Assembly (NCBI RefSeq): GCF_964204645.1
Contig: NC_134029.1
Span: forward strand, 12,388,850 to 12,452,849
DNA from: Tubulanus polymorphus
Taxonomy: Eukaryota; Nemertea; Palaeonemertea; Tubulaniformes; Tubulanidae
DNA: 64,000 nt
Reading direction: 5' to 3'
Part shown: in pieces, positions 1 through 10,330 of the stretch
Numbering within the stretch: position 1 is the first letter of the stretch
How the letters are laid out: the number at the start of each line of letters is the position of its first letter
The notes under the pieces: generated by a model
What the model was told of the DNA's origin: nothing
The model's database searches: none
What the model saw: the letters and a program-made list of their open reading frames with translations, nothing else
Translations under genes and position numbers: made by a program

Positions 1-1828
1 AGTAATAAGCGGCCCAATACATGGCCGAAGACTTTAGGCAAGTTTGAGAACATTTGGAATGTCACAAAAGACCCAACGCCCAAAATACCGGTACCTGACG
101 GATGAAGAACGCAGATTTGAGTTGCTGTTACCATAGAAACCAATAAACAGTTAATCCCGATATTGACCAAGTACATACGAGTTATAAGTAAGTTTAAAGA
201 AATATCAAAATAATCAACAAAAAACATTAACAACATCACTATTTGAGCTAATAACCTTTAAAATGAATATTTCATATGAAATTGCTATTTTCAAGTGAAT
301 ATTACACGATTGTTGCTGCTGTAACTAGGTAACAAATGAATGTATGCATAAAAGTAACGTTGCGCTATATGCACTGCAATCCCCCAACTCAGAAAAGGTT
401 TAGATTGTAAAATTACTCCAAACCTAAGATGAGATATTCGAATTATTTAGCAAAAGTAGTTTAAAGTGTATTTCCTTGACGAATGAAAATGAAGATGTTT
501 AAATTTCAAAATGTCTGACTTTAACGCCCCCTGTAGGCCAAAAAACGAAAAAATTGTAAAAGGCATCCACCACACATGATAGCCCACATACTCTGCTATC
601 AAATGAGCCCGGATGCCAAGCTGTAACAAAAAATGCCGTGATCGTCGAATTTTAGGATAGTTTTTTAAGGTTGGCTGGCTGACTATATGTTCTTAATTCA
701 ATCTAATGAGAACACTTAAACTTGATACGACATGGTATTTTTGGTGGAATTTCAGAGGGGATCAGTGGTCAAGTCAATTGACACGATCTCTGTGAAGTGC
801 TCTTAACATGCAGTAACAGTCGCTTTTTGACCCTACTTTCTTTGAATACCTGGACCATGCGGTCTGCATGTGGAAAACTAATGTTTTGTTTACCGGTGTA
901 GTCTCCACATCAAGGCGGTGGTATAGCTTCACTTTAACAGTTTCCATTACCTCGTAATTCACAGTCTGAATAGCAGAGAACGTACTAGCATGCATTCTGT
1001 ATGACCTTTTGTCAATAACTTCAATCATTATGGAGGATGACTGCATTACCCGTGGACGGTGAATATGCTCACGCAAGCTTTGATGACCTTGGCTAAGACT
1101 GGGTATTTGCAGGAACAAAACACCGCTGCCCACCATGTGTCCAGACATGTATTTCCCTCAACTTCGGGAAGACTGCAGTCAAGTTGCAGTTTGGTTACCT
1201 CATTTAAAGGCTGACTTCGAGTATAAAATGCCCATCATGTGTCAGACATGGCATTAACTCTAAACCCATGGAGCAGTCAAGAGCTCCAGCAGTTGAAACT
1301 GGTATTTCCCTAATATCTCTGTCAGTTAACCGATTTGGACCCTCCTTTTTGTCAGAAATATGCATAAACATGTAATATAGTCATATCTATAAAATAAAAT
1401 TTAGTTTAAGCGCTCCTTCATGCATAAATAACCAATTTACTTAGTGCATTCTTCAAATTTTCAAATCTTTGAATGACAAGACAGGAGGAGTTATCCACTG
1501 CAACAACAGTGAGCACAATAACCTATAGTCATAAACCTATATAAACGAAACTGTTGCAGCTCTCTAGTGCGTAATTTTGGGGGGTTACAAAACTTTTTTC
1601 CGGAAAGTTGAATCAAATTGCGGGCCACCCTGCTAAAATTTAATGCCGCCCTGCTAAAAACGCAGCGCCCTGCCTTATGTTTTTACTGCCCTGTTTAATT
1701 TTTTTTCTGTTTCGTTTTCAGTTTGATTTTCTGTCTCAGACATTCTGAGGGGCGTTAAATTTTAAAATTTTCTTGGGGAGGACCCCCACATCCCCCGCAA
1801 TGGCTTCGCACCTTCAGTGCTCTGAATT
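1..1828. other. Host-like sequence, no gene recognised
   Basis: No coding region that I can support. Short open frames exist (for example on the minus strand at 774-1148), but none shows a recognisable domain, and frames of this length occur by chance in sequence of this composition. The base composition resembles the rest of the host sequence and not the AT-rich elements further right. It could be intronic or intergenic. If the candidate exon at 6141-6302 is real, this stretch lies in the direction of its first intron. Confidence 0.5.
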
Positions 1829-2410
1829 TTTTCCCACCTACGAATGAGTACTAATGACACCATGATGGCCACCAACTGCGCCATAATTGGTTGATCAAAA
1901 ATACCTGTCTCAGTTATAACATCCCTTTCCAAAGAATACCCATCACAAATTGCAATGAGAAATGGCAAACCAGTAGGAAGCTAGAGACTCAGAATTCGGG
2001 TCAAAATTGACATTTTTGGGCACTAAAAAGGTCATAGGATGGCCACCTTGAGTCCGATCGACCCAATTTTTGTTATGCTCATGGACCCTGGGGGGAATCA
2101 AATATAAACGAAAGATCAAGGTAATTGATCAAAGCGTCTTCAAAATTTCCCTCAATAAGTTCAAAACGTGTAAAAAAAGCTGATTTTGGCAAACAACAAC
2201 GGCTGCCAGTCGGCCAGCTTGATTCTGACAGGGCCAGTTTTTGGGCTGAAGATGTGTCTAGGGTAGATACATGTGTAAACCAAATATCAAGACATTGCAT
2301 TGAAGCGTCTTCAAAACTTCCCAAAATAACTGGATTCCGTCTACGGACGGACGATGGACAAAAAGTGAACGAAATAGCCTGCTGGGACTAAAGTCCCGAG
2401 TGGGCTAAAA
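1829..2410 (+). repeat. 575 bp dispersed repeat, copy 1
   Basis: First of four copies of one repeat in the window (others at 2990-3570, 40076-40660 and 47276-47800). All begin near CCACCTACGAATGAGTACT and end with a hairpin-forming tail around GGGACTAAAGTCCC followed by CTAA or CTGA and an A run. The copies keep the same internal order, including a section with tandem GGAC repeats just before the tail. There are no long open frames conserved between copies, so it looks non-coding. The terminal hairpin plus CTRA hints at a Helitron-like end, but I see no consistent 5' TC start. Confidence 0.75.
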
Positions 2411-2439
2411 ATGGATGAGGTCAATTTTAATTTTTCATT

Positions 2440-2989
2440 AATCATTATTTTGTCTAACTGGTGAAACCAACGGAATAAAGTCTAGGCTTTTTAAATAATG
2501 CCTAGGTACCAATACGATATGGAAATACTAAGTTATTCTACTATTCAACGCCCCCTAGTGACCATATGCTAAGCCTGTGACATTGACTCTCACCATCATC
2601 ATAGAACATGTCATGAGCTACAACTTTGCTATTGATCATGGTAACAAAATATGCCTAGGTACCAAAATAATAAGGAAATACTACGTTATTCTATTATTCA
2701 ACACCCCCTAGTGACCATATAGAATAATTCATGTCCTTGAAACTTACCACAATCAGAGACCATGTCATGAGCTGCAACTTTCTAATTGATTGTGGTATCA
2801 AAATATGCATATATATGAATATACATAGAAATACTAAGTTATTGCATTGTTCAACGCCCCCTGGTGGCCATATACAAAAACCAATGTGTTCGAAACTCAT
2901 CACAATCAAAGAACATGCCATGAGCTACAACTTTGCAATTGATTGTGGCAAAAAAATATGCTTAAGTATCAATATAATATGGGAAAACC
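2440..2989 (+). repeat. Tandem array of ~153 bp units with CTCF-like cores
   Basis: Three to four units at a spacing of about 153 bp; the core CGCCCCCT(A/G)GTG(A/G)CCATAT recurs at 2549, 2702 and 2855. The unit continues with a CACCACAATCATAGAACATG-like part and a TGCCTAGGTACCAAT-like part. The same unit is present at 39.3-40.07 kb and 46.5-47.27 kb, always directly before a copy of the 575 bp repeat, so array and 575 bp repeat probably belong to one composite element. At 2855-2867 the core reads CGCCCCCTGGTGG, the reverse complement of the known vertebrate CTCF core. Binding is inference. Confidence 0.8.
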
Positions 2990-3570
2990 TTTTTCCACCT
3001 ACAAATGAGTACTGATGACACCAAGATGGCTGCCAATTGCGTCATAATTGCCTGATCAAAAATACCTTTCTCGGGTATAAAAGATCCCTTTTCAAAGAAT
3101 CCCCATCACAAATAGCAATGAGAAATGGCAAACCAGTAGGAAACTACAGGACTTAGAATTCGGGCCAAAATTTACATTTTTTAGCACTAAAAACGGTCAT
3201 AGGTCCGCCATCTTGAGTCCGATCGACCCAATTTTTCTGTAGGTGATGGGCCCTAGGGCGATTCAAATATATACGAAAGATCAAGGTAATTGATATAAGC
3301 ATCTTCAAAATTTCCCTCAAAAAGTTCAAAAATTTGTAAAAACAACAATGGCTGCCAGTCGGCCATCTTGAATCTGACAGGGCCAGTTTTTGGGCTGAAG
3401 ATGTGTCTAGGGTAGATACATGTATGAACCAAATATGAAGACATTACATTGAAGCGTCTTCAAAACTTCCCAAAATAACTGGATTCCGTCTACGGACGGA
3501 CAGACGGACGTATGACGGACGAAAAGTGAACGCAATAGCCCGCTGGGACTAAAATCCCAAGTGGGCTAAA
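2990..3570 (+). repeat. 575 bp dispersed repeat, copy 2
   Basis: Same family as the copy ending at 2410, following directly on the tandem array. It ends in the same hairpin tail (GGGACT...TCCCAAGTGGGCTAAAA). It keeps the section with the tandem GGACGGAC run before the tail. Several small deletions relative to the copy at 40.1 kb are visible. Confidence 0.75.
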
Positions 3571-3670
3571 AAAGTAGAAATCCACTGAAAAATAAATTGA
3601 CTGATATGTGGGATTCGAAACCAATAGCTTAGAACGTGGATTGCTTGGAAAAGGTCAAGGTCGTATGTTA

Positions 3671-3810
3671 ATGCATACATACAGACGAACCTTGGTAACT
3701 TTTATAATCGGTACTACAAATATGCACTAACCATCCATGATTTAAAAACTTCTACCATGCTCTTTTGTACCCATTATAAAAGTTACCAAGATTCGTCTGT
3801 ATGTATGCAT
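3671..3810. repeat. 140 bp palindromic element
   Basis: Arms of about 43 bp read ATGCATACATACAGACGAA inward from 3671 and its complement inward from 3810, with a few mismatches, leaving a loop of about 50 bp. The transcript would fold into a long hairpin. It looks like a short foldback/MITE-type element. No target duplication is obvious. Confidence 0.7.
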
Positions 3811-3886
3811 CCCTGTTCATTTTTGGCAGTGGATATTTTGCCAATGCGGCATTATTCCTGTTAACACTATTTTGCCAATGGCGCGT

Positions 3887-4011
3887 TCCGATTGGCTAAT
3901 TGACGATGCCGACTAGCAAATTGCTAGCCGAGCGTCTTTCCACTAGACCACAGGGCTCACTCAAAACCACCCGTAAGATTTCAATATATATAGCCTTACC
4001 TTACCCTAACC
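3887..4011 (-). repeat. tRNA-derived SINE-like sequence, part 1
   Basis: Read on the minus strand, this carries a tRNA-like head with an A-box-like TGGTCTAGTGG at about 3942-3952, but the B box is degenerate. The other end runs into a TAGGGTAAGGTAAGG-like tail. A second, better preserved copy of the same design lies at 5815-5950. The tail is interrupted at 4011 by an inverted-repeat element and resumes at 5493. A transcribed tRNA gene is unlikely, because the acceptor and T arms are not properly formed. Confidence 0.5.
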
Positions 4012-5492
4012 GGTAAAAGTACAGATCCGCACCTCTTGTTAAATGGTTCAATCAATTAAATTAAATATCACTGATTCAGACCCAAAATGTCATCAGCAAT
4101 TCAGGACACTGGTTTATTTTATGGTATCTACACTAGAAATAGTCAGTAACCTGACTGTGGTTTAGTTTCACGATCGGATATTTTCACAAACCAGTCAGGA
4201 ATGGGAAGGTCATTTTCAATGAAATCTTTGCGAGTCAATTTGACTCACGAGTAATTTGCCTGGCATTTCATTGTCTCTTAAGATATCCGTCTAATTTTTG
4301 TTGTAATCAACGCACAACAGATTCGTAGTTTATTTGATACCTATAACACCTCACCTGACGATCTTAATCCATGTGCAAATCGGCTGTAAAGTGAGAGTAA
4401 ATTTCCGTCGATTCAACCGCGGCCATTTAAAAAACGTGTGGAGGGTGCTGGCACCTGTGGACTGAACCCAGGACCACAACACAAACTAACGAAACGAAAC
4501 GACGAAATTGAAAAAATTAAGAAATCAACACTTATTCACATTTATTTTTCTTCAAGGAGAATTTATTTTTTATCTTTTATTATGGAAAACACGAAGATTT
4601 GAAATATAAGTTGGAAACCTATCAAAAATAAAAATTGTCGTTTCGTTTTGAAAGTTTTATATAAATCCTTGTAGGTCACCTAGTCTATCATGCCACATGT
4701 ATGCAATACAGAGAAATGGCGGCCAATGGCGAAATTTGTGGAGAAATTTATTAATTTCTCAAAATAATGTTGATTAATCGCTCGTAACATACATAAAATT
4801 GGATTATTTCAAAAGGTACCTGTGTTAGTTTGTGATTTAAGCCATTAATTGTGGACTGAAGTGCATAGAAAGTATATTTTTGAAGTGTTACTTTTTTCAA
4901 CTGTGTTTTGGCCCTTGTCATCCCTAACGTTGGTATAAGCCCATCTGATAATAAAAAGCATAGGCTACCACCAACGATTAGGTAAATAACTACACTAGAA
5001 AGTACATTTTAGCCTGGATTTTGTCTCGAGATCGTCACGATTTTTGAACCGGATGCCATATTGGATGGGTCAATCTAAAGTGAAGATTTGTTTAGAATAT
5101 TTGCTGAAGCAATGTTTCATGACTCACTCATTTTGAGGAAGAAAAATATAAATTTCTTGTCTATTTCAACGATATCTTGAAATTTGGTTAGCATTAATAA
5201 CCCGTGACAGTTGACGTAAATTTGATTAGTTTTATGTACTGATTACCCTCACATCATTTCAGTAAAAACTTAAGACAAATCTTCACTTTAGATTTCCTAA
5301 TCCAATATGGCGTCCTATCGAAAGATCATCACGATTCCGAGATAAAAACCGGGCCAAAAATCTGCTTTCTAGAAGAGATATCATAAAATAAATCACTGCA
5401 ATGGATTCTGTGAGACATTCTGAAGTTAGAACAATGATTTGTAATTCAGTAGATTGCGTCAATCACGAGAGGTGCGGATCTGCACTTTTACC
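4012..5492. mobile_element. 1.48 kb inverted-repeat DNA element, TSD CCCTAACC
   Basis: The ends are inverted repeats of 25 bp (GGTAAAAGTACAGATCCGCA... at 4012 and its complement ending at 5492, one mismatch seen). The flanks carry an 8 bp direct repeat CCCTAACC at 4004-4011 and 5493-5500, as expected for target-site duplication. There is no transposase-like open frame inside, so it is non-autonomous. An 8 bp duplication fits hAT-like or several other families; the termini do not let me choose. It carries a further inverted-repeat element inside (4995-5372). Confidence 0.8.
4995..5372. mobile_element. Nested ~380 bp inverted-repeat element (MITE-like)
   Basis: Arms of about 100 bp: CTAGAAAG... 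reading inward from 4995 and the complement ending ...CTTTCTAG at 5372, with roughly one mismatch per 6-8 bases. Shared blocks include ATCTAAAGTGAAGATTTGT and GCCATATTGGAT. No coding capacity. The divergence between the arms suggests an old insertion. Confidence 0.7.
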
Positions 5493-5580
5493 CCCTAACC
5501 CTATCCCTAGGGGTAAAAACGGACCCTTAACCTCTATCCCTAAAACCTAACGCTTACCCTCTGAACCCTAACATAATGAA
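5493..5580 (-). repeat. SINE-like tail, part 2, with degenerate CCCTAA repeats
   Basis: Continues the sequence broken at 4011, starting with the second copy of CCCTAACC. It contains irregular CCCTAACCCTATCCC-type units. These resemble telomeric (TTAGGG)n, but the units are irregular and also form the tail of the second SINE-like copy at 5920-5945, so I read them as SINE tail and not as a telomere. Confidence 0.45.
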
Positions 5581-5629
5581 GTTATTTTTGATTGTTATAT
5601 ATTACTACTAGTACTATATCTTATTATAT

Positions 5630-6030
5630 ACGCTGTGGCTACTCGTACGGACCTGTACCGATTACTCTGGAGGCTATTCGTACGGGACTAGGATCTGTAC
5701 GCTAATAACTGTCACTGATTGGCCGATTAACGCTGCGCATGCGTACAAAGGTGCACGACTTAGAAAATTCAAGGAAAGTGTGGAGAATAGAGTTAGAGAA
5801 AAATAGCGGATAGAGCGAGACTCGAGCCCGGGCCAGTAAATTACTAGCGCAGCATCATACCACTAGACCACCGAGCTCGCTGACAGTCAGTCGAATGTTT
5901 TAACTACATATAGCCTCACCTTACCCTAACCCTATCCCTTCCCGTACACATAATTCCAGAGTTATCCGACGGGTGCGCACGAATAGCCTACGGAATTATT
6001 CGTACGGGTCCGTACGAGTAGCCACTTCGT
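5630..6030. mobile_element. ~400 bp inverted-repeat element, TSD ATTATAT(A)
   Basis: The ends are inverted repeats of about 24 bp containing GTGGCTACTCGTACGGACC (left at 5635, complement ending at 6025). The flanks carry ATTATATA at 5623-5630 and 6031-6038, a 7-8 bp duplication depending on where the end is drawn. There is no coding capacity. It contains a SINE-like copy at 5815-5950, which must be a later insertion or captured cargo. Confidence 0.7.
5815..5950 (-). repeat. tRNA-derived SINE-like sequence, copy 2
   Basis: On the minus strand there is an A-box-like TGGTCTAGTGGTATGATGC and a B-box-like GGGCTCGAGTC at tRNA-like spacing, followed by an unrelated body ending in AGGGATAGGGTTAGGGTAAG-type repeats. 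A complete cloverleaf is not evident, so it is a tRNA-derived SINE or tRNA pseudogene and not a functional tRNA gene. Confidence 0.5.
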
Positions 6031-6140
6031 ATTATATATAGCCGTTCGTTGGTAAAATAGCGTTTACTAAAATAATGCCGCATTGGCAAAACATCGACTT
6101 CCTTCATTTTTTCAACAAAGCTTCCATCTTCTGGCCTTAC

Positions 6141-6302
6141 AGTGATATTAGCGTTTATGTCGAACTTCTCTCCTGTCTTCCCAATGAAACGACAGCATAT
6201 CTCGTCAACTGAAGCATTTATAATCTGGAATCTAGGGTGAGTTTTCGGAAATTTGTCTTCTAACAATTTAATATCTGTCTTTAACTGAGCAAGGCATGCC
6301 AT
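6141..6302 (-). CDS. Candidate first coding exon, UBE2Q-like (host gene)
   Basis: The ATG at 6302 opens 54 codons starting MACLAQLKTDIKLLEDKFPK and ending ...NANIT. A perfect donor-like GTAAGG follows at 6140-6135. From memory of the family, the leucine-rich start, the FPK.H.RF core, the S.DE..C.F.G block and the closing NIT resemble the N-terminal RWD-like region of UBE2Q-type ubiquitin-conjugating enzymes, where the first exon ends at about this point. These enzymes pass ubiquitin from E1 to substrates in the cytosol. The rest of the gene would lie at lower coordinates or outside the window; I find no second exon. It could also be a retained fragment. This is the only likely host gene seen. 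Confidence 0.5.
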
Positions 6303-6740
6303 GATGTGATATTTGGAGCATATTTGGGCCCAAACATGAATTGTAATGCTCTTCTCCGGCAGTGACTTCAGTACACAGCGATCCTGGAGTAGGCCTAGTG
6401 TGATGGGATGTAAATATAATGGCGTCTATTATGCGAATCCCACTAGCGTTGGGGTCTGACTATATCGTGATACTCACAACCACTTTTCTTTATTCCGTCG
6501 ATTCGGGTAGTTCAATTCCTGTTAGCATTTTATACTTTTCTAAATATATATGACTGGTTGCCTTTCCAATTCTAGGCTAGACTGGTTGCAGGTCTCTACC
6601 TTAAGTTAGAGACAGTCAGGCATCAGACCACAATTGATAGGTTAGAGCTCAAACCACTATTCCAATAACTTCTATATCCTATAGTAAAAACAAGAAATTC
6701 GAGAGTTTAGTTCATATATAAGCGCGTAAATTCAGGGAGG
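6303..6740. other. Upstream region of candidate exon, nothing recognised
   Basis: Would contain the promoter and 5' untranslated region of the minus-strand candidate exon ending at 6302. I see no clear TATA box, CpG-rich core or conserved element, and no coding frame. Confidence 0.35.
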
Positions 6741-9700
6741 CCAGCTTCTTAGGCCAGCATCTTAGCTACGCGAAGTGGTTTTCCATTATGAGAATGCCGG
6801 TTTCTCTAGCGTATCTATTTAACACCCGTATTGCTAGGGTTAGTATTACTAAAAACGGGTGGCGCTGTATTAATGCTCACACATCGTGTATGCCAGATTT
6901 TATAGAGCCAGATAATCAGATGATAGACGATCTCCCCACTATTGATTCACAGCTTTAATTTAGCTTAGACATTCCGACTGTAAGAAATAATCAGGACAAA
7001 AGAACGAATAACACTGGCTATCAGTTAATTGATTTCTGTAAGAATCATTCATTAATTATACTCAATGGCAGATGTGGCAGGGACCAGTCTGGTGATTATA
7101 CTTTTAAGGGAACTAGTGTTTTAGGCCTATTGATTACTTTATATGCGATATTGACCTGTTTGAATGTATTTGCGATTTTCAGATAATGCCTTTTGAACCT
7201 CTATTGTCTGATGGACATAACTCTTTTAGGCTTTGTTTAAGCAGAAATTCTAGGGACCCTATTATTGCCGATAATGCGAACAATGCGCAGGTAAATGGAA
7301 AGCCATCAATTAGATGGGACAATAGTAGATCGGATCAGTTTTTCGCGACGGTAGAATCAAGATTATATGACATTGGCCTCAATGATTCACTTATGGATGG
7401 ATTGCAGGACCTAGGTAGTCAATCTCTAAACAAAGTAAACGAACTCACTGATAGATTTGTATCTTCCCTGTTGTTAAGTGCCGAAAAATGTAACTTGGTG
7501 CTCGATAGGAAAAATAGAAGACGTAAAAGCCCGGTTCATAACAAGTGGTTCAATCATAGCTGTAGGGATGCGCGTAAAGATTATAATTATAGTAAAAACA
7601 GATATGAGGCTGCCCCACTCCTTCTAACTTTGATGCTTTCAAGAACTCGCGTCAAAGAAATCATCCGGGAAAGTAAGAGAAAACAGAAGGAAACCTTTAT
7701 TAAAGAACTACGAGATTGTGAAATCAATAATCCGAAAAAGTATTGGGCTATGCTTAATTATGCAACTTGTGCAAACACCAAGGACTCTAATATTGATATT
7801 GATATTTTTCTTGAACACTTTATGCAATTAAATGACTTAAATGGTGTACGCGGTAAACGAAGGGAACGATAATATTGAACAACAGAATGACGATCCTCCC
7901 CCCGGAAAAAATCCCACAACCATATTTTAAACTGCCACATCACAGCTGATGAAGTAACGAAAACTCTCATTGCTTTAGAACAATAAGGCACCTGGTATAG
8001 ATGGAATCACTAATGAGTTATCAAAATTTAGTCGGTATCCGTGCTTAGTTAATATATTACAAAACCTATCTAATTTAGTTCTTAAGACTGGACATGTTCC
8101 GGAGACGTGGTCTATAGGGATAATTAAACCTGTTTTTAAAAAGAAAGGCGATCCTACTAATCCTGATAATTATAGAGGTATAACACGAATGTAGGTAAAA
8201 ATACCCCCGGTAAATATACCCCCGGTAAAAATCCCACAAGGTAAAAATCCCCCCAGGTAAAAATCCCCCGGTAAAAGTCCCCCCTAGGTAAAAAATCCCC
8301 CCTTTTTACAACATTATTTAGGAATACATAAGTACATTAGATATCTTATTTTTACTTTTAAACCATAGTTTTTATAGAAAATTTCAAAATTATGATAGTG
8401 TCATTTTTGATGCATGTAGCTTGCATGTCGTATATGCTAAGTCACATAATAATGTCATTTTTATGCACATAGCTTGTTAAATGTCACAGATTATCCGAAA
8501 AAAAGGCCAAGGAAAATTTATGAGAACTACTGCCAATGTTAATAAAACATTAAGCTTTCAAGTTAATGACATCACATATTTTTCATGGGGCTTGAAACAA
8601 TTAAAATCGGTATTAATGAGTTCAGAAATGTGATGAACTTACATTTCATTTCATTGCATACCATGAATAAGTATTTTGTCTCTACACTTATTATTCTTTA
8701 TTAAACGTTTGGTAACCGTATTTAATGGATGGAATTACTATACTAGAGTTAAATAAAGCAATAAAGTGCAATAAAATTTCGAATCTATATTTTTTTAAAC
8801 ATAATAGCTGTTGAAAATTTTAGTGAAATCAATTAGGCCTATGGGGGGATTTTTACCAGGGGGGATTTTTACCTAGGGGGGATTTTTACCGGGGGGATTA
8901 TTACCTAGGGGGGATATTTACCGGGGGGATTTTTACCGGGGGGATATTTACCGGGGGGATTTTTACCTGTTACCGTATAACACTAGTTAGCTGTCTTGGT
9001 AAATTATTCACAAGTATCCCTAACTAAAGGTGAAAGGTGAAAATTTATGACCTATCCTATTTTCCTTATTCTTAAACGATATAGAAGACTTTTTTGCTAC
9101 GTGCGGTAAACCAACTTTGTCGTATATTGAAAAGCTTAATGTGAATTGTGACCCAGAACTAGGGACTTTACTTAACTTACTCATTATCCTTATGCGGTCC
9201 CTTTATGCGGATGACACAGTCATTCTTGCTGAAGATGAGAAATCTCTCACATTTAGATACATTATTTGAATATTGCGCCGACAACGGCCTCACGGTGAAT
9301 GTTGATAAAACTAAAATATTAGTCTTCGCTCGAAGTAAAAGTAGGATTAAACGAATTTCGAAATTCATTTTCGGTAATCAGAAGTTAGAGATAGTTGAGG
9401 ATTATGTGTATCTCAATTGGAAATTCTCAGTGAAATTCAATTGGAACGGTAGTTTCGCTATAGCAAAAAAATTTCTCTATGATAAAGCTATGAAAGCTAT
9501 GTATTCTATTATTCAAAAGGGCATACGTCTGAAACTTCCAGTAGATTTAATGTTTAAACTATTTGACATGTGTTTCGCTCCTATCGCGTTGTACGGTTGC
9601 GAAATCTGGGGATATGAAAACCTTGACTCATTAGAAAACCTCCACTGTTTATTTTGTAAAATTATCATGAAAGTTACTAGATATTCCCATAACCTTCAAG

Positions 9701-10330
9701 TATTAGGAGTTAGGACGTTATCCTATGTATGTAAGCGTAAAGCGTAGAATGATTAATTTTTGGGTCAAAACGATTGAGTGCAAACAAAGTAAACTTAGTT
9801 CAATTCTCTATAAGATATCATATAATTTAGCTGAATGATAGGTTTAAGAGCCCCTGGCTGTTATTTATTAAGAAGACTTTTGATGACTGTGGCCTTTCGT
9901 ATATCTAGGCACAACAATCTATGGTAAACTCTAGGACTTCTCCAAAACAATAACACCGTATACTCCGTGATCAGCATGTGCAAGAGACAGAATTTAGGCT
10001 AAATAATAACCCGTTATACATTAATTCTAGACAATATTAGAAATTTGAAAACTATATAAATCGGCTTGATGACGACTTAGTGACCAGTTTATTCCAGTTC
10101 AGGATTGGGTCTTATCTCTTACCTGTAAATAAATGTCAAATCTCCATCTACCGAGAACCGATAGATTATGTCCCACCTGTAACGTTTTAGGCGACGAACT
10201 ACATTTCATTTTTGACTGTAAATTACTTACCGTATTCCGTGAAAGCTACCTAAATTCAAATACCTTTCGGAATCTTGATGTTTTAAAAAATCCAACTTTA
10301 AGGGATATAGTAGTTCAGTGAGAGTTCAAA
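6741..10330 (+). pseudogene. Decayed non-LTR retrotransposon (endonuclease + reverse transcriptase)
   Basis: Remnant of a LINE-type element. Part of the endonuclease domain reads through 7000-7230 (YQLIDFCKNHSLIILNGRCG, then a degraded I.D.F.CDF block). 7186-7872 is an open linker with a long basic region. The reverse transcriptase begins at about 7975 with KAPGIDGITNEL and VFKKKGDPTNPDNYRGIT, is cut by an insertion (8187-8975), and resumes with the YADDT catalytic motif near 9208. A C-terminal part follows with L.P.C...DELHFIFDC at 10160-10215. Stops and frameshifts lie between these blocks, so it is dead. The residues fit the jockey/CR1/L2-like group, but I cannot name the clade. Confidence 0.8.
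8187..8975. mobile_element. 789 bp element with GGTAAAAATCCCCC repeat ends, TSD TATAACAC
   Basis: Interrupts the reverse transcriptase frame just after the NYRGIT block. TATAACAC at 8179-8186 is repeated at 8976-8983, and the preceding G may extend it to 9 bp. Both ends consist of several tandem copies of a short GGTAAAAATCCCCC-type unit in opposite orientation (8195-8310 and 8845-8968), so the ends are inverted repeats made of a minisatellite. The middle is AT-rich and non-coding. A non-autonomous DNA transposon is the best reading; the family is unknown. Confidence 0.75.

Noticed and set aside
774-1148. 124-codon minus-strand frame
   Set aside because: No recognisable domain, no splice context, and no related copy in the window.
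2079-2391. Frames inside the 575 bp repeat on both strands
   Set aside because: Not kept open in the other three copies.
5493-5580. Telomeric DNA
   Set aside because: Irregular CCCTAA-like units, short, and also found as the tail of a SINE-like copy at 5920-5945.
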